From Galerina marginata (lineage: Eukaryota > Basidiomycota > Agaricomycetes > Agaricales > Galerinaceae): 64,000 nt of DNA. The DNA lies in the NCBI GenBank assembly GCA_023014335.1, contig JAECYW010000007.1, positions 372,001 to 436,000 on the forward strand, in the 5' to 3' direction. Position numbers and translations under genes: made by a program. This document shows positions 20,891 through 34,100 of the stretch, piece after piece (the stretch's first letter is position 1; each line of letters starts with the position of its first letter). The notes below the pieces were generated by a model that was given only the letters and a program-made list of their open reading frames with translations, was not told where the DNA came from and ran no database searches.

Positions 20891-23380
20891 TCATAATGTC
20901 CCGCCCAACAACTGCCACAAGAGTCCAAGAAAGTACATGGATAAGTTTAATGCCAAATAGAAGACCATTGGTACCAAACCCATGGTTACATTCCCTATAA
21001 CGCCTCGCCGGGTGATTGTCTCCCAGATTTCCGTTCTAATGATTTCTGGAGCTACATCAGACGGAAAGGGCCCAGTCAGACGATAGAATGGATTGAATGC
21101 AGCCCCAAAGCTAGAGTTGGAATAAATAAGCCTGAAAGAGTTTTAATTCACCGAAAACCGAAAAAAATGCTTACCAGTAACAGAGAAGCACTTTGGAACC
21201 GTATCTCCACCAGAGCTCAAATAAACTCGGTGCCGCTTTTATATCTTTTGCTAAAGTGCTTGTATAAGTCGAATGATCTACACCATACTGTATGCGTGCA
21301 GTTTCTCCTGTAAGGAGGTTGTAGTGAGGTGGCGACAAAGGTAGGTGCACTTGGTTCTTAATGAGCGATATCCAAAAGAAGACCTGTATCTCAGAAAGCG
21401 GGGGTATTGCACCTGGATATCAATCAGCTATGCGGGATATCCAAAATTGTGATGTGCTTACCAACACCAGGTCTAACATATCCAATGAAAGCAAAACTTT
21501 CGTCTCCAGTTCTTGTAACATTTCGAAGGTTTGCATCTCGTAGAGATGGATAGAAACTATCATTATCGAGGTACTTGAATTCTTGGGTATAGCCAGTGGC
21601 ATAAATGATAGTGTCAGGCCGAATATCCATTTTCATTACTCGAAGAGCATCCTTGCGTTGGCTAGGGGAAAAGGCAGCCTGGCCATTAGGCAAGAAGTGA
21701 CTCGGAAATGGAGCCAGTTCGACAACAAAATTAGTTTGAGGAGGGCAATCTTCTGGTGGGTCAATATAGCGAGACACAAACTCTAGATACCAGGGCCGGC
21801 TTCGGTAAGGTCGATTCAAGTAAGGCATGGCTTTATGTGACTAGAGATGGTTGAGGAAGTGGAACATGATAAGCACTGTTGTACCCGTTGAAAAACAAGA
21901 GGCTAACCTTATTCAAAAACACATAAGCTCTTCCGAGCCTTTTTGGGTCCAATTCTCCAACCTGTCAGCCCAGTTTTAGACTTGTCGAGAAATTAAATCA
22001 TGTCAAACCACACCCATTGATTACATCCTGCCCGTGTTCCTGTCAATCGTATAATATATGAGTATAACTTTGGTTAAGAAGGGAACTGAGCGCAGCTCAC
22101 CTGTTAAGAGCCATAAGACATTTTTGATGACAAAATCAGATATACTTGAAGTGGGATATGAAATTAATCCACCTGACCAGGGCCATAACACATATACTCA
22201 CAACCATCGAATGTGCGACCGAGCGACCCATGGGTGCTTTTTAAATATTTAGAATTGTTGTTAATTGTATAATGTTGAAATCACTTACAACGTAGGCCGT
22301 TTCTCCCAGATTGGTGATTAAGGAATCTATTGGAACTGGATTCTTTGACTTGAATTTGACCCCAAAAATTTCAAAGTCATTCTGGAATCGTTTCAGTAAA
22401 AAGGCGCGTTTGAAGAGAATTACTTCGTACCAATGCCTTAGGAAATGATAGAAATCTGGATGTTCTTTTGAGAATTCAAAACGGTGGATAAAGATAGCAA
22501 CGGATGAATACCCTGATCGAGAGCATAGAAAAACTTGTTTCGCTCCTGCCTTTACCGCTTCGTATGCCAGATCCATGCCCGTTTCCCCACTACCCAGAAT
22601 CATGACGCGTCTTCCAGTTAGCTGTGACCTGGACTTATAATCCACGGAATGGAATATGACTGGAGGCAAGCCGCTATCTGCGGCGCTTGGTTGAAGAACG
22701 CGTTCAATGCCTGGAATCCGCGGTATAGATGGGGTGACATGCAACCCTGCGCAAAGAGCTATATGACTTGCAATGACAGTTTGAGGGGCTAGAAAGGGAC
22801 ATGTGTAAGAGCATTTCCAAGTCCCATTGGTATGCGTACTTGATTCCCATACCAATTTTCCGTAGGCGTTGGTGATCTTTCGGATGAAGGAAACTTGATG
22901 TCCCCCTGGCACCCGCTGAATATTTACCACCTTGCAGTTGAGATGTATTCTACTGCCCAAGGCGAAAGTTTTGGCATAAGACTCCAGATATGCGACGTAC
23001 TCCTGCGGGTTTAAACGAGATTTGAATTTTGAAAGCGTCAAAGCCGATGATTCTGCGGCAATGAAACGTTCAGACTCACGTGTAGGGTTAAATGATCTGG
23101 ATGTGAGAGTGGTAAACGAAAATCAGAAAAACAAGTCAGTTGTTTTGATGACACCAAGCTTGAGTGCTTGATAGAGGGTCGCGTTTGAGTTTATAACGCC
23201 ATTTCAGTTGGCAATATTGAAGGGGCGTACCTCGTAAGACCGATACCTGAATGTTCCGCCAATACCATCCTCTTGTTCCAAAATGACAGGATCGAATGGG
23301 AAGTCCGTGTTAGCAGCTTGGAGCAAAGATTTGCATGTCACCAGACCAGATGGTCCGGCACCAACAATCACAACTTTCAT
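20891..23380 (-). CDS. Flavin-containing monooxygenase with C-terminal membrane anchor
   Basis: FAD/NADPH-dependent monooxygenase of the FMO/DMA family, oxygenating soft N or S nucleophiles; the substrate is unknown. The ATG at 23378-23380 opens MKVVIVGAGPSGLVTCKSLL, the FAD-binding GxGxxG. Then EQEDGIGGTFRYRSYE, NPQEYVAYLESYAKTF, IALCAGLHVTPSIPRIPG, the FMO-type HSVDYKS, the NADPH site GRRVMILGSGETGMDLAYEA (about 22560-22610), and DTIIYATGYTQEF (the ATGY motif, about 21570-21610), followed by SFAFIGYVRPGVG. The last exons give LFELWWRYGSKVL and a hydrophobic stretch MGLVPMVFYLALNLSMYFLG before the stop at 20891-20893, so an ER-membrane anchor like that of animal FMOs is likely. Many short introns. 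It could equally be annotated as N,N-dimethylaniline monooxygenase. Confidence 0.88.
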
Positions 23381-23647
23381 TGTTAAGACAGAGTGAAGAC
23401 AAAATGTTTACATAAAGTGCTGGTCTTGTTAAAGACGAACAGGGTCGTGTGACTCTGGGAGAACTGTTTTATAGAGATTCAGATACCTATCGACAGTCGA
23501 TTTGTTCCAAATTCATACATAAGAAGAATATAATCTTATGGCGAGCTAAGCAATAAAATTACATCGCCCAAGCCTGTCAAGTACTTCTGTGCGATGTATG
23601 ACACAATGGACAAGCAAGGGGTAGCGTTTGTCTTTGTAGCGATCCGG

Positions 23648-26600
23648 TTATCCTGGGTCACTACTATCACTAGATATATCTCGGACGATGCGCAATCGTC
23701 TAACGCTTGGTGGTTTCGAGGTGAAGAGGGCAATAGCAGAAGAACCGTCATAGGCAATAGAGGTCGACTGCTTGACGCTATCCAAAGTAGCTTGTGCACT
23801 TGGAAATCTCGAGAGGCTGGAAGATAGTAGATTATCTTCAAGCGGTTGGGTATTTATATTGTATGTCGCAGCTTTGGAATAGGACGTCGGAGAGTTAGAC
23901 CTTGAGGTATGAAAAGATGCGGAAGAAGTGTGAATGTGAAGCAGGATGGCAAATTCTTCGGAATAGTTGGTTAGATTCACCAAATTGGATCTTAATGTCG
24001 ACGATACGGAATGGGGGTTTCCATGAGTTTTAAGGAGGCTCGACAATTGGACGATGACCTGAGAAATTATTCGGGATAATCCGTTGACAAATGACAAATC
24101 TTACCTTCAAGAAGACATGCGCATCTTCGCGAAGGACCTTCCCGCCAGCATGGAAACCTCCAGATATGTCAAATACATGCCTCGATAACCTCCCGGTGAT
24201 TAAACGTGCTCCCTCAAGAGTGTCTCTTACTTCGTTGTTGCTGTATGCCACGTTACCTAGTGCGTCTTGGATTTGATCCCATACGGTCGGGGCAATTTCC
24301 ACAGCCTTCTGAATTGCGTGAAGGACTTCCCCGTTGACGAGCGTTTTATTGCTGGCCTGAGATTCGAATAATGTAGTTGGGGACATTATAGGTGAAGAAT
24401 CCGGCAGTGAGCTCTGAGAAGCATTGCGAAAGTGATGTCCTATATTTGCGGGTGTAGAGGGGCTGAAGTATGAAGGTGTGTTCGATATGAAGCTGGTTAC
24501 TATTGGAGCGGTAATCAGTCGTTTGGGTGTTCTCAGAGTTGGAGTATGAGTAGCAAGACCTCCCGCCATGCTCGGTAAGATATCATATGAGGGAAGTTCC
24601 TTTCCGATTTGCACATCCTTCGAGCTAAACGAACCGGCATGGCGTCGAGCGGTCCGAGCTCGTCCCGTTCCGAAGGAGGAATCTGCCGGTCGCAAGCGAA
24701 CTACTGGTGCCAAATCTTCCAAGTGCGATAGTGGCGTCGTGGGCTTCGAGGATTCGGGATCGCTCCCAAATGTAAAAGGAGTACTATTGGAGAAAATACT
24801 GCCATATATAAAGGGTTTCAGAGTTTCGATCCCAGGTACCATAGCTTGCCATGCAAACGATAGTTCTGCAGTAGTACCGTACAGCTCCAAAATAAGCCAT
24901 CGTACGAAGCGCGCATCATTGGTTACCTCGTGGCCGATTTGCAGAATAAGGATTCCGACCGCCTTTCGGAAGGTGGATACTGTGTCCCGGCACGATTCAA
25001 CCAATCCACGACAAACAGCAGGAGAAGGGGTTGATTTCTGACTGACATCGTCGAAGCGATCGAGAGAACGGATTAGATGTAGTAGGTTGACATTACCGGG
25101 GTCCAGAACCTTTTTAAAAATCGATGAAATACGCTCATCGAGTCCTTGACGCCCATAGTGTTCTAGAGCCTGATACAATTGCCCCATGGCAAATAGAATA
25201 CCCCGAGCAGATTCGTGTAAGCGGAGAAGAGAGGTTGGTAGGGAAGGATTTACAATGACGGTCGATGAGCGATGGAAATAGGAGTTCCTTTCAGCTGCTA
25301 CGAATCGAAGAGCGCCTGCATCCGATGAATGTACGTCTTCTGAGTCAGCTATCGCGGGGTAAAGAAGAGAGCTAGAGTCGTCTTTGAGAGAAAGGGAAGG
25401 TAGGAATGATGAATCAGCTGGGGCGTTGTCTATGGGCAAAAAAAATGTTGATGACGTCTTTTCTGGCAAATCAGGCACTCGTTTGGTTGATTCTTCAAGA
25501 GCATTGCGCAGGTCTGGCAGGCTCTTTTTTCCAGTCACAAAAGAATGTGGTGGTTTGCGAGGGCCAACATGCGATTTTGTACGACTATGAACCTGCTCTG
25601 TATCAGCCACCCCATCATATGCGGTCGATCCTTGAGGAGGCGGTGTATAAGAGCTTTCTGAGACAGTGTCAGTCGACATTTCCAACTCCCGTGGAGACCT
25701 TCCTATGTAATTCGGGCTCGATCTTGTCCTGTAGGTAACAGGATGGAGCTGTTCGGTGATATTCAGACCATGCGGAGATTCGTGGGTCGATGAGATTGAA
25801 GCATTGGAGTCAATAGAAAACGATCTAGCATGAGGTGTGGGACCAGGATCAAAGTGACCATCGCGGTGAGGGAACTGCCATGAAGTAGTCGGTCTACATT
25901 GCGCAAATCATGTCAGCTCTACTTTCCCAGGAAGGGTAGGATACATACGGATCGACTTCCCAATCTTGCTGCTCGCTGTAACCAGAGTCATCATACTCCC
26001 TGCCTTTCGATGCATCAACCTCCATCCAATTGAATAAACTTCGGATCCAATCTTTCCGGCTAGTTGTATCTTTAACATCTCTGTGGGACTGAATTACTGT
26101 CTCGGGAGGCCATTCCAACGGATTACGATCCGTCTGTAAGACTTCAAGCCTTCCAAATTGGGTGATGTACAGAGGAAGTCTGGCTATTTTGTTTCGAGAA
26201 AGACAAAACACCTGGGTGGATGATTCAACAAGCGATATACCTGATCTAGAGTAAACATACCCGGAGTCGAACCAGATTCCCGGGGTAAGGTGGCAATTTC
26301 GAAATCCTGTTGTGACTAAGGTCCAGGGTATCGAGTGAAGGCATAAGCGTTAACTGAAAGGTTATGTCAAAGATCGCCCAAGCGTGAATGGACGGCACGC
26401 ACAACATCCGGAAAGATCGTGAACGAGTTGTGCTTAAGATTTAGATATCTCAATCTGGTGAAAAGGGAAAATTCGGGAGGTAGACTCGAAAGGCGGTTAT
26501 TTCCTAGAGCAAGTCTACAAAGGTAGTAAGCGCTTTTATATCGAATGTCATGCTGTAAGCTGTACCTTTCGACTACGGATCCCGTTTCTTGACTTGATTG

Positions 26601-26777
26601 CCCCACATTAGCAAGTTCTTCAGCTTCGAAAACTCCAATATCAGAGATCCCCAACTTGGAAAAGACTATGGTGGCACCAGCATCAGGCGAATTTTTAAGC
26701 GCGTCCAGGATGTGGATGGAATTCAATGGTTTTGGGAAGGGCGGTAATTTTCTTTCGTCATCGCCCTGAGCTGACAT
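23648..26777 (-). CDS. SOG2: SOG2-type leucine-rich-repeat protein of the RAM pathway
   Basis: In yeast, SOG2 is part of the RAM network (with Cbk1, Kic1, Mob2, Tao3) for polarised growth and cell separation. The ATG at 26775-26777 opens [20 protein letters not shown]. After an intron come leucine-rich repeats: [66 protein letters not shown] and [16 protein letters not shown] (26100-26560). A Ser/Pro-rich linker follows. The RAM/SOG2 domain runs from about 25270 down: [80 protein letters not shown]. The last intron joins DAHVFLK to [15 protein letters not shown] and the gene ends SDSSDPG at 23648. About 950 residues. The middle linker is disordered and rich in Ser and Pro. Confidence 0.85.
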
Positions 26778-28142
26778 GTAGAAGAGGAGAGTGCTTCACG
26801 TCAGAGGTTGAGAACTGGTGGCTGGTAACTTAGAACGTTTGCTAAGTGGGTCCGCGCAGAGGAAATCAGCGGGTGGATAGGCCAGACTGAGAGTGTGTAC
26901 TACAATCTATCGCGAATGACGCTTCTTAAAGTCCGGTTCAAGAGATACTGGGCTGTTGTGGAGGATGTTCACGAGACATGCACATGTTTGGTTGACCATT
27001 GTCTGCAGTAAACTTAGCCTTATAAGCACGGTAAGGCCGGTTCCCGGCAAAGCCCACTCCCCTTTCTCTGTGGGATGCCCAATTACCAGGCAAAAATTAA
27101 AATCACTCCGATCCTACATAGCTTTTTCATTTGTGAAATCACTTACAGTACAGTAAAACGAGCCAACAATCCGCGCAACATAGCAAAAGAAAAAATTAAT
27201 ATGAGAAATTGTGCCCTATCATTTGCATTGCTGCCAACCGCGCGCCAGTGCTCTCATTAACCCGGTCTTTGAAGCCAACTCGAAGCCTTTCCGAATGATT
27301 TCTTTATGAGATGAAATTCTCAGTCGTGATTTTTGGAAATAGAGAGCTCTTGTGCAAAAGGTAAGGTATATTCATACTTGATTTTTACTTTCAGAAAGAA
27401 CCAAACTGGCAAGATGTGTCAATTCGCCGTGGATACAAGAAACAGGTGGTCCTGGTCCGTGGACATTCATCAAGGTGAAAGAGAGCGCGGCATTACATTG
27501 GGCTGTGCATTTGCGAAAATTGACAGCTTGAACAGTTGGCTCAGTGAAGAGATTGACGAGAGGCGGCGGAGGTACTCGTAAAGCTGGCGGTTTCACCTTT
27601 ACATGCGGGCAAAAGAAGCGAATTCTGGTTTTTTAACAGAAGAACTCCACAGGCATTCGTTGGCCCAGTGAAAGGCATGACAAAATCATAAATGAGAAGG
27701 GGTTGTTCAACTATTGAAAAGTTGAACGACGCAAATGGACAAGACAGAACAATCATACCGGCGTCACGACAGCATGATTTGTACGACAAAGGGTGCAACC
27801 AGGTTCAGCCTAGCAGAGTTGCAAGACTCCCAAATTTGAACTGGACAGGTTCAAATGCAAGACGGTTCATAGATGCCTGGCTGTTACAGTCGAGCGTGAG
27901 GCACACATGGACGGAAGGCTAGCTGTATGAAACTAGCTCCAAACGTTCTCGTCATATGTACGCTTGATGTAAGGACTATTGAGGGTAGAACGAAGATTAA
28001 CGGTACGGAAGATGACGGAATAAGTGCAACAGACGGGAATCGACGATGATGAAGAGAGAAAGAAAGGAAGCGGGTTAAAAATAGACAAATCACGAGGCGA
28101 TCATGTGCCGCCAGAATGCGTCCACCACCAAAAATCGGATCC

Positions 28143-28183
28143 AACTCCCCTGTAAAACCCAAGACCTAAAGGTCGTGGGAATA
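28143..28183 (+). repeat. Repeated motif C, copy 1
   Basis: AACTCCCCTGTAAAACCCA followed by AGACCTAAAGGTCGTGGGAA. The core CCTAAAGGTCGTGGGAATA is identical in copy 2, and the AACTCCCCT lead is also shared, with a few spacer bases differing in length. Same strand as copy 2, about 876 bases apart. Confidence 0.6.
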
Positions 28184-29018
28184 GCACTGACAATGAACCA
28201 CGTGCAGATCATTTTATTAGAATCAAAAATAGCTATGTAATACTTAAGTCTTGTATGGCCTATAGCTACATATATACCACTCGCTTGCATTGCAATTGGT
28301 GATTTTTTTTTTCGGCGAGGGTGATGCCCATCGTCACTTCCGGTGTTCAACGCAGATCAAATTCCAAATTCGGTGTGTTGAAAGCTAGTTGAAAGATGCG
28401 CAGTGGCTAAATACTAGATAGTGCAATACTTATCATCTCTGTACCATTTTGTCTAATCCACGCAAGACCACCATCTAATGAACATCGCCAATCTTGGCAT
28501 GGAAAATCGATGAATGAAGCCCATTTGGATATTTCGAAAACAAATTTTCATATTATAACACGTTCGTGGGGATTCTGGGGAACATCCAGATTGCACCAAG
28601 CCCTGACTCGGGCCGGAAGGAAGGAAGAAAGGAAGTATATTATACAGTCGACTCTCTCGTAACCCACAGCCAAGATAACCCATACTCCCTTATACTCCAT
28701 ACATTTTTCGGTCCACCAAGTTGGTTCGCAGGGAAATGCACAACATAACCCATACAACTGCAATACTTATGCTTGAGAAATCCAGTGAGATGTAAGGGTG
28801 GGTGTGAAAATCAATGAGACGATGGAGGAACTGAGGAGGGCAGAGGAGGGCATAATTGAGGAAGACGATGGAGAATTGTCTGACAGTTTGAGCCAATTCG
28901 GAAGACGATTTCGATATGTAAGTGAGGCAGGACATGACAAAGTCGAATTGAGGCCTCGAGCGTTCGTTCAGCAGTGAAATGGATCACAACCTATGCCGTG
29001 AAATCCAGTTTTTCACTG

Positions 29019-29058
29019 AGAACTCCCCTACACCCACTACCTAAAGGTCGTGGGAATA
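29019..29058 (+). repeat. Repeated motif C, copy 2
   Basis: AACTCCCCTACACCCACT followed by ACCTAAAGGTCGTGGGAATA. Identical core to copy 1. Sequence similarity stops within a few bases on either side. Confidence 0.6.
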
Positions 29059-29503
29059 AATACTAGGTAACCGCAATCTGCGGAGGCAATGCTCGCTGCG
29101 CCTTGGCTGCACCATCCGAGCTTTGTGGTCGTTGTATGCATGTAAATAGTAAAATACCACTAGATTGACCTTCTTGAGTCAGAGAATTGACGAAACAAGG
29201 AGAAATGAGAGCCGACATGTTCAGTTACACCTGCGAACAGGACCGTCCTTGAATCGGTGAAATCTTGGCGAAATCAGCCGATTTTTTCAGCTAGACCAAC
29301 AGAATACAATGAGTTATACACGTCTACAAAAATTCAAGAAGATCAAAGAACAATTGAGACATACAGAGCGAGAGCAATATCGAAAAAATTCCATCAGCAA
29401 ATCCAGAAAGTGGCATTGTTTGGTCGCCCGTTCCACCCTTAGAGAATGATTGCGCTTCGCTCGCAACTAAGTACAGTAGGTACTTACGTAGATTCTAGAC
29501 TCT

Positions 29504-30936
29504 TTAAAACCAAATAGAAAAAGAAAAACTGGTACTTTCGCTTTTCATGGCATGCCACCATCCTGGAGGGAAAAATAGGACATCTCCAGGAGCTAGAACA
29601 GCGAACATGGAAACTGGAACTACGTCTTGCACGAAATCTGGAAAAGTTGTCAGGTTCCGAAGTTCAGAAAATACGTCGATTTGTGAGGTATTAATCATCG
29701 CAGATTTATCATCGAGACCTGAGGCGGATCCAGAAACCAGCGAAGAAGAAATCGGATACATGGATGGAGACGCGGATGGTGGTGCTAACCATACCGATTT
29801 ATGCCCCACAACCTGAACTACAAATAGAGTCAGTTGATAATACACACGGATACAGACTAAAATGGCACCATAAAAATTGAAGTAGGGGTCCTGAAAACAG
29901 AATGAGCCAGACGAACTCAAAGAGACATTGTTTGCACATACCGTATGGGCAGGCGAGACTGTACCTCTGGGTCCCAACCAGGTATTAAATAAAAGGTTGG
30001 CGTCGTTGAGGGGAGGGCGATAGTTGGGGTAAGCCGAACACGCCAATGAAGCATAAACATAATCCGGAATAATGATGTCGTCCCGAAGAGATGGGAATTG
30101 GGTTGTGAGGTCATGTTGTGCTAAATAAAGGACCTCTTCACTGCATTTGGGGGCGGGCTGGTCCTCGAAATCCAAAGTGGACAAGAAGGATTCCCACTGC
30201 ATGATTTTTTGATTCCAATTTTTAGACCGGTAGTCGGCGCCCACCTCAACGGGTACTACTCGTCCGGGGCCTGCTACGGAAAGCAGGTATTGGACAGATC
30301 GCCATGGTCGATCCTGAAGTGCCGGCCAGTCAGCCGCAAAGTTATGTAGGATGAATGGCCTCTGCGAAAACTTGGACTGAAACCCGAGGAAGGACGGCGG
30401 TGGTAGCTGGGGGACTGTATTTTGCGGGAATTTTGGTGTGGTGGTGGTGAATCGAAGCGAAACACTGAGGTGTTTATTAGATGTATGTTCCCGTGAAAAT
30501 TTAGTTTGAAGTTGGCGAATAACGTCGAGTATAAGATCTAAGCGATTTTGAGCCCCTGCGATTATGATTGCGTGGTCAAGGGTAGCAATTGCTTCAAGGT
30601 CACGAGACAGAGCAAACTGCGAGATTCCTCTCAGAATACAGGAATCGGTATATATTTTTCGCCAGGTGTTCAATTCAGACGAAGTAGTTGCTAGTCGCAT
30701 ATTTCCGTGCGATGCATTGATCAGCTGTAAGAGTTTCCCGCACCACTTTTCAGCGTTCGTACCTTCTGCCAGATTCAATGCAGCATTGTAGAGAACGGAT
30801 CCATGATGTGCGAGGGCTACAGGGAAGATGGTCAACGAAAAGTCTGTGCCAGAACAAATGGTTCGAAACCTTCCGGATACTGAAAGGTCATCAGTTCTTC
30901 AGCAAGAGAATACGCAACGAGACGATCCCACTGCAT
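29504..30936 (-). CDS. JmjC-domain protein, KDM8/JMJD5-like
   Basis: Cupin-fold 2-oxoglutarate/Fe(II) oxygenase related to KDM8. I place the start at the ATG 30934-30936 (MQWDRLVAYSLAEELMTFQY), joined through a roughly 60-nt intron to ALAHHGSVLYNAALNLAEG; the frame is open upstream of that ATG, so an extra 5' exon is possible. An alpha-helical N-terminal part (to about residue 150) precedes the cupin domain, which begins PPPSFLGFQSKFSQRPFILH. Landmarks: FAADWPALQDRPW, VPVEVGADYRSKNW, YLAQHDLTTQFPSLRDDI, the metal-binding HTDPYFNFY (across an intron near 29890), VQVVGHKSVWLAPP, and the second metal His in APGDVLFFPPGWWHAMKSES near the stop at 29504. HxD and the distal His are present, so it is probably active. 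KDM8 relatives include histone and ribosomal protein oxygenases; the target here is unknown. Confidence 0.82.
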
Positions 30937-31191
30937 GGTGTGGTATAAGACAGCGATCGAGGATTTGTCTATTACGCCATCGAAGGCAGATTCAAGTTCA
31001 AGCCTGAGTATGTGAGGACTTCAACGAGGCTATATTTGGATGATGTGACGGTCACAAGACCAAGTCACAGAACATCAGAGGAGATTTAAAGGCGAGCGCT
31101 CTCTCTGAAAAATCCCCCCGTAAACACATCCAAACACACAGCGGTCTGGGACTTTTGATCAACGATACCGGCCCGGTTTGCCAATTAAGGC

Positions 31192-34100
31192 ATGACTTCA
31201 AGGTGAATTTTGAGTGTTGGAGGATTCGTGAATTGAACTGACAATAAAGACAGGTTGGACAGGCTCCTCCTACTACTAGACACAGGTTCAAGTCCCTCAG
31301 TGAGGAATACTGCAGCGAAACAACTTGCACAACTTGCTGTGAAGAGTGTCATCAGCGATGTTACAATCTTAGAAGATGATATTAAAACTGGAGCAAGTCG
31401 CCACCAAATACCCTTGAACGACAGCTCGGCTTGGGCAGAGCTTCTAGCGGTTGTGGCAAGAGTCAGTGATCATTTCAATTCTTCGGTCAAGGAGAGCTGA
31501 CTAAATTCAACCGCAGATCATTCCGTTTTTGCATTCGAAGTCTTTTGAATCACGCACGGCTGCATCTGTCGCACTCTCGCAAATATTCTCTCTTGTCCCT
31601 GTTTGGATCCCAACGTATGAAGGAGATGTTGCAACGCGGAACAATCGGGATTCCTTGGATCCACCAGAATTTTCCAATTTCTCCGTGCGGGAACTGGTCA
31701 ATCAGGGGAAGTTGCTTCTCGCATCCTCGGGCAAAGAATTTGCAAAGCCAGCTGGAATAATGTCAAGTACTCAGGAGGTCAAGAAAGCGCGCAAAGACGC
31801 AATGGCCCGTTTAGGCCTTGCATTTCTTGACAATGTTGACGATGATATGGATCTGGATAAAGAGTTCGCTGCAGGGATGAATGTTGATGGCGAAAGTGCC
31901 ACATGTCCTACCAATCAGGTAGATGCTACTGCAGTTTCGCCGATGGACATATGCCCCACGGACTCCAATGTGCAGAAGGAAGCTTCTCCATCTACGCGCT
32001 CAGTTACACCCAACCTGCCTTCTCCTTCCACGCCAAACCTCCTATCGGAAACGGATAATACCGTGTTATCAGCTCGCGAGCGAAACCGCCTCAAACGTAA
32101 GCGTAAGCCTGGAAACTCTGCTTTTGTAGCTCCACCTCCACAAAGCGCTAGTGCACGGTATGTGACAGCTGCCAGTGGAACAGCTAAGTATGTGTAATCA
32201 AATTTAGCGATATAATGGCCTCAACCTGTTTTCTTTATAGAGCGCGTCTTATTATCCCGGATGAAAAGACTGGTTCAAATTCTAGGCTATCCAGTCCATC
32301 ACTGGGTGCTGCTGCTGAAAAAGTTGTCATTGACCCATCAAAAGGAGGAGCAATATCCCCCAAATCGGCCAAGCAGTCAAAGGCACTCGAAGTTGAAAAC
32401 GAAGTTTGGATTTGGGATGGTGTGGTAAAGGTTTTAGAAGTTGATCTATTTAGTGCCGCATGGGAGGTCCGACATGGCGCTGCAATGGCACTACGAGAAC
32501 TGTTAAAAGTACAAGGAAGGTGTGGCGGGATGCGCAGTTAGTATACTTTTCCTATACCCTTCCTCGTACTCACCTATTGTAGGCGATCTTTCTCAGGAAG
32601 AAAACGACATTGCCCACGAAAAATGGTGCAATGACCTCGCGGCCAAGTTTTTGTGCATCTTTGTTTTGGATCGTTTTAGCGATTTTGTCTCGGACCAAGT
32701 CAGTTCTATTATGCTTGCATCTTCTAGAATCTAACACGAAATGTTCCCCCCAGGTAATAGCTCCTGTCAGAGAAACAGTGTCACAAACCTTAGCATCTCT
32801 TCTCATACACATGCCCCGTCGGTCCCTTCTGCACGTCCATTCCGTTTTATTGCAGATGATTCGTCAGGACTTTATCAGTGTTGACGGGAAGTCCCCCAAG
32901 GAAGTTGAGAGGGGACATATCTGGGAAGTCCGACATGCTGGGTTGCTTGGGATCAAGTACGAGGTTGCAGTCCGCAGCGATCTTTTCGATGAAAGTCCTG
33001 TCAAACAAGAACATGGCGATGTTCGTAATGATGGACGAACAATTCTTGGTGGTGTAGTTGATGCTGCGATCTTGGGGTATGATGAATCACGCTTTTTATT
33101 CGTAAAAGTCTGGCTGACAGTTTGATATAAGACTGGGAGACCGTGACGATGACGTGCGATCAGTTGCGGCGTCCTGCTTACTGCCTGTGGCCGAACACAT
33201 TGTCCAGCAACTCCCTGAATCGCTCGAGAATATTTTAATCGTTCTATGGGACTGTCTTAGTGACATGAAAGACGATCTTAGCTCAAGTGTTGGAGTCGTG
33301 ATGGATTTACTTGGTAAGGGTTTTCCCTCGTAAATTGACTACATTGAACGTGCCTATTGCAGGGAAGCTGGTTGCCTATGAGCAAGTGATTGAGATCTTA
33401 GCAAGGGAATCTGTATCGTAAGTGGTTTCATTTTTCAAGTTGAAGTCCTAAACGAAGGATAAATATGATTTAAGGCTGCCGCTGTCGACGTTGGCTCAAA
33501 CTTTATTTCCCTTCTTTCGGCATACAATTCCGAACGTACGATTGGCTGTAGTTAAGACTCTTGAGTCCTTCATGATGGTGCCTTCACTTCCAAAGGACTG
33601 GGTTGCAGCTCCTTTCATTTGTCTGTTATTCCAGAACCTTGTCTGTGAAGAGCGCTCGGATATTCGTGATGTCAGCCTATCTGCGTGGCAAACCGCCTTG
33701 GTACTCCTGTCCGATTCGCCTGGTAGAATTTCGATCATCACCCAGCAGTTGATTTTGGATTGGTATGGAATTATGATGACACCCCTCGGTGTATCGATCG
33801 ACGTGTCCGCGTTTTACAACCCCTCACTTGCAGTCGATGGGTCTATACCCCCAGAGCGTCATAACGTGGACAAAAATATGTTGACCCAAGACCTTTCGCT
33901 CATTACCGTTGAAGTTACACTCAAGGCACGAATTGCTACGGCGACCGCACTCGCGTATCTCATGGTTTATTGGCCTTTCAAGGTATTGTTTTCGGCATTT
34001 ATGTCCTCGCTCGGTTCGCTTATTCCGTTTCAAGCAAAACTCAATAGACCAATGTTTCAAGCCCATACTGCTTCCCTATATCGATTCATGCACTATGCTA

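Larger units (their letters stand above)
26778..29503. other. 2.7-kb stretch with no recognisable gene
   Basis: All frames are short (92 codons or fewer) and none shows a domain, signal peptide pattern or plausible exon chain on either strand. It must include the SOG2 upstream region. A GGAAG-type purine run lies at 28615-28635. A motif of about 20-30 bases occurs twice (28143-28183 and 29019-29058). There are no inverted terminal repeats or transposase remnants that I can see. Non-coding RNA cannot be judged by eye. Confidence 0.45.

Noticed and set aside
26240..26290. GAGTCGAACCAGATTCCCGG resembles a tRNA T-arm on the minus strand
   Set aside because: No acceptor or anticodon arm around it, and the bases code for the SOG2 leucine-rich repeat ([15 protein letters not shown]).
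27333..27581. 82-codon plus frame and overlapping Cys-containing minus frames, considered as a small secreted protein
   Set aside because: No signal peptide pattern, no Cys spacing of hydrophobins or known effectors, and equal-length frames on both strands.
28615..28635. GGAAG-type purine run as a microsatellite
   Set aside because: Only about 20 bases and imperfect; not worth a repeat entry.
29504..30835. Start of the JmjC gene at 30835
   Set aside because: That codon is TTG inside a probable intron; the conserved frame continues upstream through the splice to an ATG at 30936.
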